From positions 10,596,614-10,660,613 of the forward strand of contig CM028328.1 in assembly GCA_016647705.1 (NCBI GenBank): a stretch of DNA of 64,000 nucleotides, read 5' to 3'. The notes beneath the pieces were generated by a model that ran no database searches, was not told the origin of the DNA, and worked only from the letters and a program-made list of their open reading frames with translations. This document shows positions 9,471-20,665 of the stretch, piece by piece. The translations under genes were made by a program, and so were the position numbers. Numbering within the stretch: the stretch's first letter is position 1; each line of letters starts with the position of its first letter. The stretch is from Eucommia ulmoides. Taxonomy: Eukaryota > Streptophyta > Magnoliopsida > Garryales > Eucommiaceae.

Positions 9471-9489
9471 TTGAATACATATGTTTATT

Positions 9490-10370
9490 TGAATATCTAT
9501 TATTGTATTCATTGTATCCATGATTTGTGCAACTTGTTAAGTACGTGGATGAATTAAATATTATTGAATTGAAATTGGTATAAAGATACATCAAAAGATA
9601 TTGGAGAAGAGCCTCATTCTAGTCTTGACATTTTGAAGAGGAAGCCCCAACGGTCATATGCTCTCTTTACTCTTCAATTGAGATATCTTCCATACTCTAT
9701 CTACACGTCTATAAAAGAAGAAAGATTGCTGAAAGTTCAACAACTCTCATCTCACCAAGTATCATTCATTCAAGTTGAGTTATAAAGATCAAAGAGATAC
9801 TACCAAATGCTTCCAAGTTAAAATCTGTCCAACAACATTTCTATTCTTTATTGATTCATATTTCTTGAGTGTTTGTTGTAATTATTTCACACACATAGAT
9901 ACATTAGTTCTATATCTTGTCACTGGTGAAGCCCCATTTTGTGAGACGGTGAGAATATTCATTGTAAATATTGAGTAAGAGTTTTACTAAAAAGGAGAAA
10001 TTTGTAAGTGGAACATATTCACTATTGATTGTAAAGTCTTGGGATACGAACTTCTTAAGCGGTGACTTAGACGGTTAGGTCTTCATCCATAAGAAGATCA
10101 AAGATAGTGAAATCCTCGAAAGAACTCAGGCGAGTGGACTAGGCAAAGGATGTTTGTCGAACTACGATAAATACCGGTGTCAATCTCTCTAACTCTACTC
10201 TTTATATTTTCACATTTATTTGTGTTTGTGATTATATCATTTGTTTGAATATCCGCTGTCCACTTACACACAATCACATAAATACTTAGTTTATATTGAG
10301 TAAATTTAATTAACGTAAAAATTTTCAAAATCCAATTAACCCCTTTTCTTAGGTAATTCTTGGGCCATCA
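9490..10370 (+). repeat. Copia-type LTR remnant
   Basis: Non-coding stretch with features of a Ty1/copia LTR. There is a TATA box in CTATAAAAG near 9709. A G-rich transcribed region follows. The 3' end resembles the widespread copia LTR ending, with CCAATTAACCCC, TTCTTAGG and GGGCCATCA closing at 10370. The start is not clear. No internal coding region follows, so it is a solo or broken LTR abutting the viral fragment. Confidence 0.5.
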
Positions 10371-11300
10371 TGTTTCTTACTTGATTCTTAATTTTATAAT
10401 TTTATATGATGAGTGCCTTTAGTAAGATTAAATTTTGATTACGTGACATTTTTTGTTTTTAATTCTTTTTTATGTTTCTATTTTCTCTATTTTTTCGTTG
10501 TTTATTAGTTTGCATATATTTTGATTGTGTTTGATTTTTGCCAACAATAATGAATTGACACACGAGTTTGTGCCTAAATTATAATTTATGTTTTTTTTTT
10601 AATTAGATATTAGAAATTTGATAATATAGTGCATTTACATAGTTTTCATTAAAATTAAAATTAGTTATATATGGATTCCTTTATTCTTATTCACGCATTT
10701 GTTCTCTGAATTTTGTATTATTTATTTACGAATTTGACCATACTTTGGTGCAAAACCAATTATAAAATATTCACTAATTAAAAAATTCAGAAGACAAAAG
10801 TCTAAATGTGTTGTTTTAAATTTTGAAGTTTTAGCTGTGTAACTTTCAACATATGGAAAGATACCAAGCAATTGTAAAGTTTTTTATTTTTTGGTTAAAT
10901 TATTAACCATTAATTTTTCAGAATGAATAATTTGGTAACTATTTTATTTTCTTATTTCGCAGTTGCTCGAATTGGATTGATTAAATGGACAATTTTTTAA
11001 TCTTAGCCATTTGATTGGACAAAATGTTAATTTTTTAACTCTATGCCTTGAGGCGGTCGGTATGATGGACGCTGTATTTACGTAAACAAAAACTCCTATT
11101 CGTTGTTCTTAGATTAAAGAGAAGAAAATAAAAATTTCTCCAACCCTATCTCATAATAATTTGTATTTTCTAGTTAAAATAAGTATTGAATATTATGCAG
11201 TTAATAATAAAATAATATAAATTATTAAATTAATTTAACATTAATACCTTTGAGCTAAGACTAGGTCATACATAACCAATAATTTCTTAAGTATTATTAC
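10371..11300. other. AT-rich intergenic DNA
   Basis: No gene, RNA or clear element seen. The composition is very AT-rich with many short T and A runs. Confidence 0.6.
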
Positions 11301-11303
11301 CAC

Positions 11304-11547
11304 ACTACAACCAAAACTGCCTATAAGGACATTTTTGTTGGGACACCATAGGTATTGTGCCTTATAAAGGTACTTTTTAGGATACAAAATTGGTAATGTC
11401 GTATAAAAGTAAATTTATCGGGACACTGTATGTATTGTGCCTCATAAAGGTATTTTTTGGGATACTATATATATTGTGCCCCTATAATCAAATATTTAAA
11501 GGACACAAAATAGTACCCCAATAAAATTTAATTAGTAATTAAATAAA

Positions 11548-11619
<72 letters not shown>

Positions 11620-11660
11620 GTAAAAGGACATAAAATAGTGCCCTAAAAACAAAAACTAAC
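11304..11660 (+). repeat. CACTA-like left end and (TA)n tract
   Basis: Begins CACTACAACCAAAACTG and contains several imperfect copies of a GGGACAC...ATTGTGCC unit at about 11340-11500, as in subterminal repeats of CACTA elements. A (TA)n microsatellite fills about 11551-11617. A matching right end was not found nearby, so only one end is supported. Confidence 0.3.
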
Positions 11661-11929
11661 ATTCTTGATCGAAAACGTTTATGATTTGACGTCACCGACT
11701 TGTGTTCTATTGCGATACTATCGTTATCTTCGATTTTTCCCAGTGAGATCTTTCCAAAATTTGTTATTTTCTTTGAAGTTATATTTTTATTGATTGCTTA
11801 GTTTAAAATTGTTTAGAAAATCGTTTTAAACTTAAAAGCCTGAAAATCTATTTTAAACGACTTTATTTGATTATCTGATTATGTGCTTAAATTGTGTTAC
11901 CCACTTTATTAATTAGTCATATTTTATTT

Positions 11930-12691
11930 GTCCCACATTGTTTCTGTCACATAGTAATTATTTGGGACATTAATCGCGTATATTTGTATTGAGGTGACAT
12001 AAATTTCTTGTAGGAAGAAACTTGTATTTTTTTTTTATTTGTGAGTTTGAGTAGATTAGACACGTTTGATACTGTTTCTAGTCAGGGTAGTTAGGTTTCG
12101 ATCTTTTTCCTGTAAAAAATATTAGAGTTTGATCTTTATCCTGCAAAAATGTTTAAGTTACTTTTTTTCCCTTGAAAAGAATCACGTTTTGATTCTTCCG
12201 GTAATAGAATTGTTATTTTGAGTGAATTGTAAAGGTTCATCATTCCGTATGAAAAGGATAAGTGAAAGAGTATTAGGTTAATCTTTGGCCTAGTAAAAAG
12301 ATAGGGTTCATCCTTGGTCTGGAAAAATGGTAATTTGTAAAGGTTGATTATGTATCCGTAAAAGAATTATTGTAAGAGTGTGGTTCCTACCAAGTAAAGA
12401 GATCGATGAGGTTTAGTGGATTGCGAATTTCTGTGGAGCTCGGGTGATTAGACGTAGGCAAGACTAGTTTAACCGAATCAAGATATATCATTGTATGCTG
12501 CATTATTTTTTTCTATTATATTGTTGTGTTTGGATGTGCATTTAGTATTAAACACATATTCACTGCGTGACTACGATAATAATTAATTTAGGAAAATTAA
12601 TTATTTGATATTAAGTGTTTAAATAAATTAATTATTTAAATTTTGTAACTACCCAATTTACTTCCTTCTTAAATAGCTCTTTGGGCCAACA
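11930..12691 (+). repeat. Second copia-type LTR remnant
   Basis: Non-coding stretch with repeated short phrases (GTTTGATC-, TCATCCTTGG-type) and an LTR-like ending ACCCAATTTACTTCC then GGGCCAACA at 12691, similar in layout to the remnant that ends at 10370. The start is undefined and no coding DNA follows. Confidence 0.4.
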
Positions 12692-13600
12692 GTATTTAGA
12701 TTAAAAAATTCCAAACGTTATTTAATTAAAATGATATTCCATAATAGTCCCAAAATTTTTATTTGTACCTCATTAGAATTTATGAAATATTAATAATTTT
12801 TATTTTTATTTTTTAAAAATGAGACTTAATATCCATATGTTATATTCCCACATGGTGGGACACTTTGCCTAAAGACTAGCAATGGCTTGATCTTAAATTA
12901 TTGAGGTGGATGAGTCTTAGCCTGGAAGAAAATCACCTAAGAAAGTAACCAAACCTTTATGATTGGGAATATCATGAAGGAGGTTCAATAGGTACGTACC
13001 AACAATCTATATTGTCTGACTTATAAATCAACACTATATAATTAAAAAAAATCATTTAAAATATTATCTTGCTCATTCCTAAGACCTTATAGTGTTGTGT
13101 AATGTAATGGTAAGGTTGGAGTTTAACACATGTACCCTTGGAGGAGTCACCTAAGTAAAGGTTGCTGTAAGACCGCGACTATCGGATTAGGTTTTTTCTA
13201 GTAACTCTCATGAGAATCAAGATACATGTGCTTGGAAAAAAAAAAAAGCAAAACTGTGAACACGACATAGTTTGGCCAAAGAATACCTAGTACATGACAT
13301 AGTTCACGATGGTTACTTCAAATGAATGTTTGTTATATTAAGTGTGATTCAAGTCTAAAGACAGATACACCTATTAGACAATTTATATTGTCCATTATTT
13401 TTATTTTTTTATTTTAATTTTAATTTTGAATTATGTAGGGGATAGTTAGGAAATAATTTAAAATTAAAATTTTAATTTAGTATTATGTATAAATTATATT
13501 ATTTTATTGAATTAAATTATTATTTTATAACGGTTATAATTATGTTTTCTAATTACAAGTTTATTAGACATTGCTATTGTGATTAAGTTATAAAATTTAG
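12692..13600. other. AT-rich intergenic DNA
   Basis: No gene seen. A stretch at 13085-13215 weakly resembles a tRNA-derived SINE head (AATGGTAAGG), but boxes and ends are not convincing. Confidence 0.5.
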
Positions 13601-14200
13601 GGGCATTCGGTGGCAAGTCCCTTAGTTTGCCCTTAATTTTAAAAAAATTCTAGAGGGGGAAGCAAATTGGGTTTTAGTCCCGCCAATTAGAAAAAGACGG
13701 AAACCCAATACACGCGTCTGCACTCGCGCAGTTACATGTAATTAATTTGTGTATAAATTTTTGTTAGATGTGACAAATATTACTGTATTTTGTAACATGT
13801 AACTAATTTGTGTGTAAACATTTATTAGATGTAACAAATATTACACAAAATACATGCAATTTGTAACATGTAACTAAATTTACATAAATACATATACCTA
13901 ATATTAAACTAATTTCTGTATGTAATATTTGTTAAATATCACAAATGTTATATAAATACATATAATTTATAACGTGTAATTAATATTACATAAGTATATA
14001 TAACTAAAATTACACATATATATAATATATGTTAATTATTAAGTTGTAACTACTATTAGTTACATGTAACTAATATTTACAATAATACGAATTTACTCAC
14101 TAATATTCTCTCTAAATCCCTGCAATGCCAGCACGTACGGGATTAAAACTCAATTAAAACCTAACTTAAGGGACTAAATCAAAACTTATTTCTTAAATAA
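13600..14200. repeat. Inverted-repeat element with TTACATGTAA palindromes
   Basis: Contains several copies of the palindrome TTACATGTAA, often as AGTTACATGTAACTA, in AT-rich spacer. It then has a right part with GCAATGCC, CGGGATTAAAA and GGGACTAAATCAAAA. The same order of motifs occurs at 55145-55952, where terminal inverted repeats can be traced, so both belong to one family. It has no coding potential. Confidence 0.5.
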
Positions 14201-14369
14201 GATTTTTTTAAAATTACATTTGTCATTTGGGACTATTGGCCGTCTATCCCTAAAATTTATTAAAATAACTTTGTGAATTATATTATAAATATATGTTACA
14301 ATGTGATTATTACAATATTTATGTGTATAATTAAAAATTTTATTAATTATAATATTATGAGTACTTAAT

Positions 14370-14549
14370 TTTTTTTGTATACCTACAAGTGTCCCCCTAT
14401 CCACTCAGGGTAAAAAACTATCTCGTTCGGGGTGCGTGATTGTCCCTCCCAATAAATGCTTTTCCGCATGCTTGAACTCTGGACCTTGCAGAGACTCCTC
14501 AACTGATTTAACTCAAGTGTGCCTTGCCAATTGAGCTACAACTTGTTGG
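14370..14549 (-). mobile_element. tRNA-derived SINE with 11-bp target duplication
   Basis: About 180 bp, minus orientation. The pol III box A reads TGTAGCTCAATTGG (plus positions 14528-14541). Box B resembles GGTCCAGAGTTCAAGC (14471-14486). The 3' end carries GGACACTTGTAGG and a short A tail (T-run at 14369-14376 on plus). Identical flanks GAGTACTTAAT lie at 14359-14369 and 14550-14560. Head, tail and duplication together make a plant SINE insertion clear. Confidence 0.85.
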
Positions 14550-15049
14550 GAGTACTTAATATTATAATAAAAATTATATAATCCATACACTATATATAGG
14601 CTTTTGAGAATGAAAGAAAATATAGAGAAACACATAGAAAAGTAAATAAGAGAGTATGATACTATGTGTTGATACATATAAAATAGTCATTATGATTTTA
14701 TTGAGATATATAAATATAAAGAAGTGATACTTTGTTATATTTCACTTATATTATTTACTTAATGATTTACAAGCAATATGTTCATGATCGATTCAATATA
14801 GGGATGCTATGCTTATACATTGACTCTCTGGATCGTTGTATCTTGGGAATGACTTGCAATTCAACACTATCTATAGATACGACATATCTCTTTTTAAAAT
14901 AATGTTTACACGTCTCGATCCATCAGAGTTATTTTATTTATTTAATTATTGATATTTTATAGTTATTTAAAGGGATTGAAATTGTAAGTGATATTTATTT
15001 ATTTAATTTCATTTTATATAAATTCACTTAATTTGAGTTTATAGTTTAT

Positions 15050-15309
15050 ATATTCCCAATCCCGCCACAACCCTCACTGCCTCCACCTCCACTGCCCCCG
15101 CCACATCTTCCAAACCCCCTCCCCCCCCCCCCCCGCCACAACCCCCCACTGCCTTGGTCGCCGCTGACACATCCACTAGCACCGCCAAAACCCTAAATTC
15201 CACCTCCACAAGTAGCAACTCTACCAACAGTACTACCATAGTAGCCTCCATGTCTCTGGCGAGGTTTTCCTGATATGGAGTCACCACAACCGAAGATGAC
15301 TATTGATAT
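15050..15309 (-). pseudogene. Glycine-rich protein locus 1, 3' part
   Basis: Minus-strand fragment that aligns with locus 2 at 20666-21016. It reads ISIVIFGCGDS then SGKPRQRHGGYYGS and a Gly/Cys-rich tail. A poly-C run near 15116-15134 may have slipped and disturbs the frame. Its 5' side is cut at 15309/15310 by the LTR of a copia element. The promoter and first codons of the same gene lie on the other side of that element at 19146-19330. Confidence 0.7.
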
Positions 15310-15699
15310 TGTTAATGTAATATTGGGCTTAGCCCACTTAGGCCCATTAGGGCAACCCTAACACTCTCTTCCCCTATATATACTTGTATATGTTGTTTGT
15401 AACTTTGTATCCATCTCATTTCAATCTATTATATTCCCTTTCATAATATCAATACAATGTTCATATCTTCTACTTATCAATCATCTTAACATAGTACCAA
15501 GAGCAAGTATTTTCTGGACTTGTTCTCTGTAAACATTTTTTTTCGAAACCCTAAAACTTTTGCCGCAACCTTCGCTTTTCTCCCGTGATTTTCGTCGCTG
15601 TTATAGGCTTCATCGTAATTTCGGTATCAACAATCACCATACCATAATCTTCATCTTGCAAACACAAACACAACCACCAAAATTACCGCTACCAGAGTA

Positions 15700-16290
15700 T
15701 CGAAGTACCTTAACGCGCATCCCACAGCCTGTAGTACTCTCAAGCAGCACCGTCTCAGATATTGGGCTCTACCGCCTCAACCAGTGCACCAAATCCATCT
15801 CACAATATGCCATCAAAATCATCTCGATGAGATAATTCGAACAAACAAAAAATCCTCCTATTTCGATACCTCACGGGCTCCCACGCCCGTCCCAAAGGGT
15901 CTATTGCAGTTTGCATCTTAGATCCCCACGCCTACTTGCGACGTCTTGAATTTTGAGCTCTACCGCCTCAACCAATGATCATAATCCATCTCACTATATA
16001 CCATCAGAACCGTCTTGACAAGACAAGTCCAATGACATAGGGCTTATCACTATTCGGCACCGAACAGGCCCACACTCGCAGCCTGAATGTTTTGCTACCG
16101 ATTCGAGTCAAATCCACGTGCCTACTTGTGACGTCTCGGATTTTGGTCTCTATCGCCTCAACCACAGCTCCAAATCCATCTTGAGATATACCATCGGAAC
16201 TGACTCGACCAGGTGATTCCAACGACATAAAAATCAGACCGTTCTGACCTCTCACACGCTATCACGTGCCCCGATAATGACGCTGCTAAA
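15700..16290 (+). repeat. About 190-bp tandem repeat, three units, in copia A leader
   Basis: The phrase GGCTCTACCGCCTCAACC and variants recur at 15764, 15955 and 16145, followed each time by CAAATCC/ATAATCCATCT and AT(A/G)CCATC. Spacing is 191 and 190 bases. One related unit is recognisable in copia B near 30900-30990 on the minus strand. Confidence 0.7.
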
Positions 16291-16865
16291 AAATCTCGTC
16301 AGATCCACACGTTGAGTCAACCTCTGTCTTTTTTGTTGCTGCTACGTCAACCTTAGTTGCCTAGATAGTGCCCAATCAGCAATTAGTCAGTTGCCATGTC
16401 AGCACACTACTTCTGCCATGTTATCACCACGTCAGCGTTTGACCGCCACATCACCCGTTGATCTTCTACTTCAATGCCCAGTCAACCCCTATCTGCCACA
16501 TCATCGGTTTATTTGATTATTATTTCTTGGACCGGTTCAGTATTTCTTTTTACCGATTTTCAGTATACTTGGACCGGTTCCTAGGGTTTTTCGATGTTCT
16601 GATTCTGTTTTCGGCCTACGTTTTATGATTTGAGGCTCACATAATATACTTTTTATTATCTTTGTGTGGTTTCTACATTGGTTCACCCATTTTTCATTTG
16701 GTCCTTGAAGATTCAATATCAGTTCCTGGACATTTTTAGCATTTTGGATCTATCTGTGATCTCCGTTTAATCAAATTTGGATCATATAGTACAAATCTCT
16801 TAATATTGTTGATTCGATTTATCATGAAGATTTGATCAGTTCAAGAGTTTTTCAATCGGTTTCTC

Positions 16866-19136
16866 ATGAGCATAGACCGGTTCCTGAACAATTTCAGTAT
16901 TCTAAATCCATTCGTGGCAGCAGTTTCTCCCGGTTCAACAGTGATGTCTGTGAGTTTTTCAGTCATTATCAATGGCAAAGAGGATTTAGATCCTACCTCC
17001 ACTACTGTTACCATGTCTATTGCAGATTTGACTTCACTTCTCCAAAAATAGTACAAACTTTTCTCATACTCTCTCACTTACTACATATAACTTTTCTTGG
17101 TTATTTCATTCTGCATGTTGTAATTATATGACATCTGATCCCAATATTTTTTCAACCAAACTCTCCGCTATGAATATCCCTAGTATTCATACCGCTGATG
17201 GTTCTCAAATGCATGTTACTCATACCGGTCATGTTTCTATTTCCCATATTTTTATTTCTGACATGTATTTGATTCCGGCTCTCACCTTAAATCTCTTGTA
17301 TGTTGAGCAATTTTGTGAATTGGTATTTGAAGTCATATTTTCTAATAATGGTTGTTGTGTGCAGGATCCTCGGACATGGAAAACCCTTGGGACTGGTCAT
17401 AAAGTTGGACGTCTATTTAAACTCAGCAGTTTGCACCTTCCATCTCCAACTCTACCACCACCACCATTACCACATGTCCCTTCATCAACCTATGCAACGT
17501 CCTACCATTACCAGTATGCTCCTCCTCACCATCATACTTATGTCTACAACCACCAGTGTTTCTATCACTATCCCAAATTTGGCATTCTCGATTAGGCCAT
17601 ACTTTGTCTAACTGACTCAAATCCCTTATCTTGAGTGGTTAATTAGGTTTAGTTTGGTATGTGTCCTTCAAATGTATCTATTATCAACTTGCAAAACAAC
17701 CAACCCTACATTTTTAAGAGAGTCAGTCTATTTCCCTTGCACCCTTTAATCTAATTCATTCTAATATTTGGGGGTCTTCTCCTCATGCCTCGATAGGGGG
17801 TTGTCGTCACTTTATTATCTTTGTAGACGACTACTCTCGATATACATGATTGTTTCTTATGAAACATCGATCCGAACTATTTCAAATATACTCTGAGTTT
17901 TCCTCTATGGTTCAAACACAATTTTCTAGAAATATCAAAGTTTTTCGCTCAGTTAATGCAGTGGAATACAAGGATCGTGCCTTTCTTAATCTGTTTCGCC
18001 AAAATGGCATGCTCCTCCATCCCTCGTGTCCTAGTACATCCCAACAAAATGGACAAGTCGAATGCAAACATAGACATATTCTTGACACAGTTCGTACTCT
18101 CGTCATTTTTTCATCATGTCCTGAGCGTTTTTGGGGTGATGCTGCCTTCACAGCTGTCTACACAATAAACCATACCCCTTCCACCACAATCCAGAACTAG
18201 TCTCTATTTTGAGCGTCCTTTCGGAAAACCTCCCGATTACTCTAAACACTCCGAGTCTTTGGTTGTCTTTGCTTTGTTCTTCTCAAACCACATGTACACA
18301 ATAAACTAGAACCAAAGGCTCGTCTATGTCGTTTCCTTAGATATGGCATCGAACATAAAGGTATCGGTGCTGGGATCTCATTTCTAAAATTCTCCATATC
18401 TCTCGACATATCGTTTTATGGGAACATCAATTTTTTTTTTTTCTTACAGTCATTTCATCATTACCAACTCCACTTTCTTTATCGATCTATCCATTGAGTG
18501 GTTTCCTGAGGATATAGTTCCAAGTACTTTTGAGTCCACTCCAGCACTATCAGTTGAGCCCAGTCTTGCACCTTACGCCAAATCCACTCCAGAACCACCA
18601 GCTGATCTCACTCCTCTAACTCCAACGACCATGCCTGAGTTTTCTCTTGTGGCTGATGATTATGTATTGACAACCTCAGAGACCCACACTCTAGATCATC
18701 GCCACCGCTCTACTAGGGTAACTCATCTTCCGCATTATCTTACTGATTTTCATTGTTTTTCTATTATCTTTCATCTGCATGAGTCTCAATCTTACAAAGA
18801 GGCTAGTACTAATCCTCTTTGGCAGAAGGCAATGAACGAAGAACTTCATGCCCTCACAAAAATTCACACCTGGGATATTGTTGATCTACCTCCTGGAAAA
18901 ATTCTTATTGGGTGCAAATGAGTGTTTAAGATCAAAACGATTTCTGATAGCCCTGTTGAAAGATATAAAGCCCGCCTTGTTGCTAAGGTATTTGCTCAAG
19001 AATATGACATTGACTATGCAGAGACATTTGCTCAAGTGACGAGGCTCATATTTGTTTGTATACAGCTGTCTCCGTCATTCGAAAATGAACTCTCTTTAAA
19101 ATGGATGTCAAAAATGCATTTCTCAATGGATATCTG
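16866..19136 (+). pseudogene. Copia A pol remnant (protease, integrase, partial RT)
   Basis: The frame-broken Ty1/copia polyprotein begins with a linker DPTSTTVTMSIADL (about 16990). The protease N-terminal region NHMTSDPNIFSTKLS follows at about 17120-17160. The integrase core spans 17760-18200, with FVDDYSRYT and the residues around QQNGQVECKHRHILDT. A Pro/Ser-rich linker ends in the STRVTH motif, and RT begins at about 18780 with NPLWQKAMNEEL. RT is cut at MDVKNAFLNGYL. Many stops and frame changes; the element cannot encode a working pol. Confidence 0.8.
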
Positions 19137-19140
19137 TTCG

Positions 19141-19195
19141 TACACTTCTTGTCCGCTTCATTTCCGGCACCCACAACATCAGAGTATCGAACCAT
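19141..19195 (-). pseudogene. Glycine-rich protein locus 1, first codons
   Basis: The minus-strand ATG at 19195 opens MVRYSDVVGAGNEAD, matching the start of locus 2 (MVGYFDVVGAGNEAA) and locus 4. After about 16 codons it meets the truncated copia A. About 80 bp of coding sequence between this piece and 15309 is missing. Confidence 0.72.
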
Positions 19196-19375
19196 GTTAA
19201 TTTGCATTTATTTATTTATTTATTTATTTTGCAACCTCTGGCGTGACTTTAGAACTTCGAAGATAGCCTGCAGTTCTATATATACCGAGAAATATCACGC
19301 TGACAAGGACCAGAATTTTTGTTTCTTTTGCAAATATTTTCAGTTGAACTCTAGAAACTTCATGCATTAATTTTT
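19196..19375 (-). promoter_or_regulatory. Promoter block of glycine-rich locus 1
   Basis: Conserved with the same block at loci 2, 3 and 4. Read on the minus strand, a TATA box (TATATATAG, plus 19276-19284) lies about 85 bases before the ATG, followed by AACTGCAGGCTATCTTCGAA. Upstream lie a conserved GTCAGCGTGATATT and an AAAAGAAACAAAAATTCT stretch. Confidence 0.6.
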
Positions 19376-19429
19376 TTTTTTTTTTTTTCCATTAAAAGTC
19401 TAACTTGCAAATGATTGTGTGTCCTAAAT

Positions 19430-19560
19430 TCTAAGAGTAATATACCTTCGGTCTCTTTGATTTTTTCAGTTGATTTTCTGTCATGTTGATATTCCTTTCA
19501 TTATTTTCAAAATCTTAAAATGTCATTTTGATTTTATTTTGTGAATATTTTTAGATAAAA
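19430..19560. repeat. Flank of glycine-rich locus 1 without the MITE
   Basis: The phrase CCTAAATTCTAA is followed directly by GAGTAATATACCTTCGG and TCTCTTTGAT. At loci 2 and 4 a roughly 670-690-bp inverted-repeat element sits at this point. This is the empty version of that site. Confidence 0.6.
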
Positions 19561-19599
19561 ATAGTGGGTGATGTTAATTTTAGTATAAAATTATCAATT

Positions 19600-20290
19600 G
19601 ACTTCAACTATTTGAAAATGAACCAAACAATCGTAAAGTATAGATTTTTCAAACTGTCCAATTCCAAATTTAAAACAAAATGTTACATGACAAATTTGTC
19701 CTTGCGATATTCAGAGATTGAGATTTTCCATATTTAACAGTTTCACAGCAAAATCATTTTATTAAAATCAAAATAAATATTATTGTACGCATTTTTTTCA
19801 CGATCTAATTTTATATTTAGATTCATTTAAATAAAATCTTCAAAATAATATCACATTCACTATTATTTCATTTGTTTCATATTGGTATATTTATATTACA
19901 TTTAACATGGTACTTTCAAAATTTTCAGATTTCACATTCGTGTTACATTTAACATAGTCTTATACATTATCAAAATACAGCCGAATGTTACATTCAATAT
20001 TCATCACTTTTAGTAAGTTATGTTACATTGAATATTTTGATATAATTTGTGTTGTTATTAACATTAATCAACACTATTTCTATTGCATTAAATGTTATAT
20101 TCAACACACATCATATGGAGACACACAGATTGTAGTGGTGTTATATATAACATTAACACCACAGTTAATATTATACATAACATTCACATACATCTTAATC
20201 CAGAACTCTAAAAAAACAAAATTAAAATCTCATTTTGAAAATCACGATTTATAGATCATTGTATTGTAGAAAAATTATTGGATAAAAATC
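19600..20290 (+). repeat. GTTACATT-rich repeat family, copy 1
   Basis: Non-coding repeat with many TGTTACATTCAACAT-like words. The order of conserved stretches (ATTGTACGCATTTTTT, TCTTCAAAATAATATCAC, TTACATTTAACATGG) is the same as at 26090-26720 and 37300-37500, and, inverted, at 25590-25740 and 38090-38460. The element class is unknown; the outermost parts appear as inverted repeats in other copies. Confidence 0.6.
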
Positions 20291-20665
20291 ACAATTGGGA
20301 GAAATTGTAGGTTTAGTCTTTATTTTCATTGGTAGTTTAGTACCATATTTTGTTCCACATTTTAGGGGCGATTACGTGTATGGTAGGTAATAATTCATTA
20401 ATGGGGGCAAATTAGTCCACGAGTAATCGGTGCCAAAAAAAACATTGGGTTCATTTGATAATTTTCATAACAATTTGGGTGCTGGTGGTAAGTGTCTCAT
20501 AAAACCGATATATATATATATATATAAACTAATTATTTCTTCAAGACAGTGATGATACAAATCAAAAGTTTTCAACACTACATATCATGACAGAAAGAAA
20601 AAAGGATACCAAAACGGAGAATATTTTGTACAACACCATGCATGAACAGCATCACACAAATATAT

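Larger units (their letters stand above)
1..9480. mobile_element. Endogenous pararetrovirus cluster (Caulimoviridae-like)
   Basis: This is a block of integrated plant pararetrovirus DNA made of three pieces. The first is a long plus-strand copy (1-5,493). The second is a plus-strand partial repeat (5,494-7,491). The third is an inverted fragment (7,492 to about 9,470). The gene order seen is coat protein with CCHC finger, movement protein of the 30K type, retropepsin-like ORF, retropepsin/reverse transcriptase/RNase H, then two downstream ORFs. Separate coat, movement, polymerase and last ORFs in this order resemble the solendovirus/cavemovirus plan more than the single-polyprotein badnavirus plan; that placement is inference. 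There is no LTR and no integrase, as expected for this family. Stops, frameshifts and deletions break every major gene, so this is a dead integrated copy. Both outer junctions run into unrelated DNA or the window edge. Confidence 0.9.
15310..19140 (+). mobile_element. Copia retrotransposon A (5' LTR kept, 3' part lost)
   Basis: A 182-bp 5' LTR (15310-15491) begins TGTTAA and ends TTAACA. It is followed directly by a primer site resembling tRNA-Met (TAGTACCAAGAGC). Next come a leader with three copies of a roughly 190-bp unit, a decayed protease, integrase and the start of reverse transcriptase. At about 19140 the element stops inside RT and is joined to the 5' part of glycine-rich gene locus 1. 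RT remainder, RNase H, polypurine tract and 3' LTR are absent. No gag-like sequence is seen between leader and protease. Confidence 0.82.

Noticed and set aside
11304-11660. Complete CACTA element
   Set aside because: No matching right end found; kept only as a low-confidence repeat.
13085-13215. Second SINE
   Set aside because: A weak box A-like word only; no clear box B, tail or target duplication.
15039-15287. 82-codon minus-strand frame over glycine-rich locus 1
   Set aside because: It is out of frame with the Gly/Cys-rich reading that matches locus 2.
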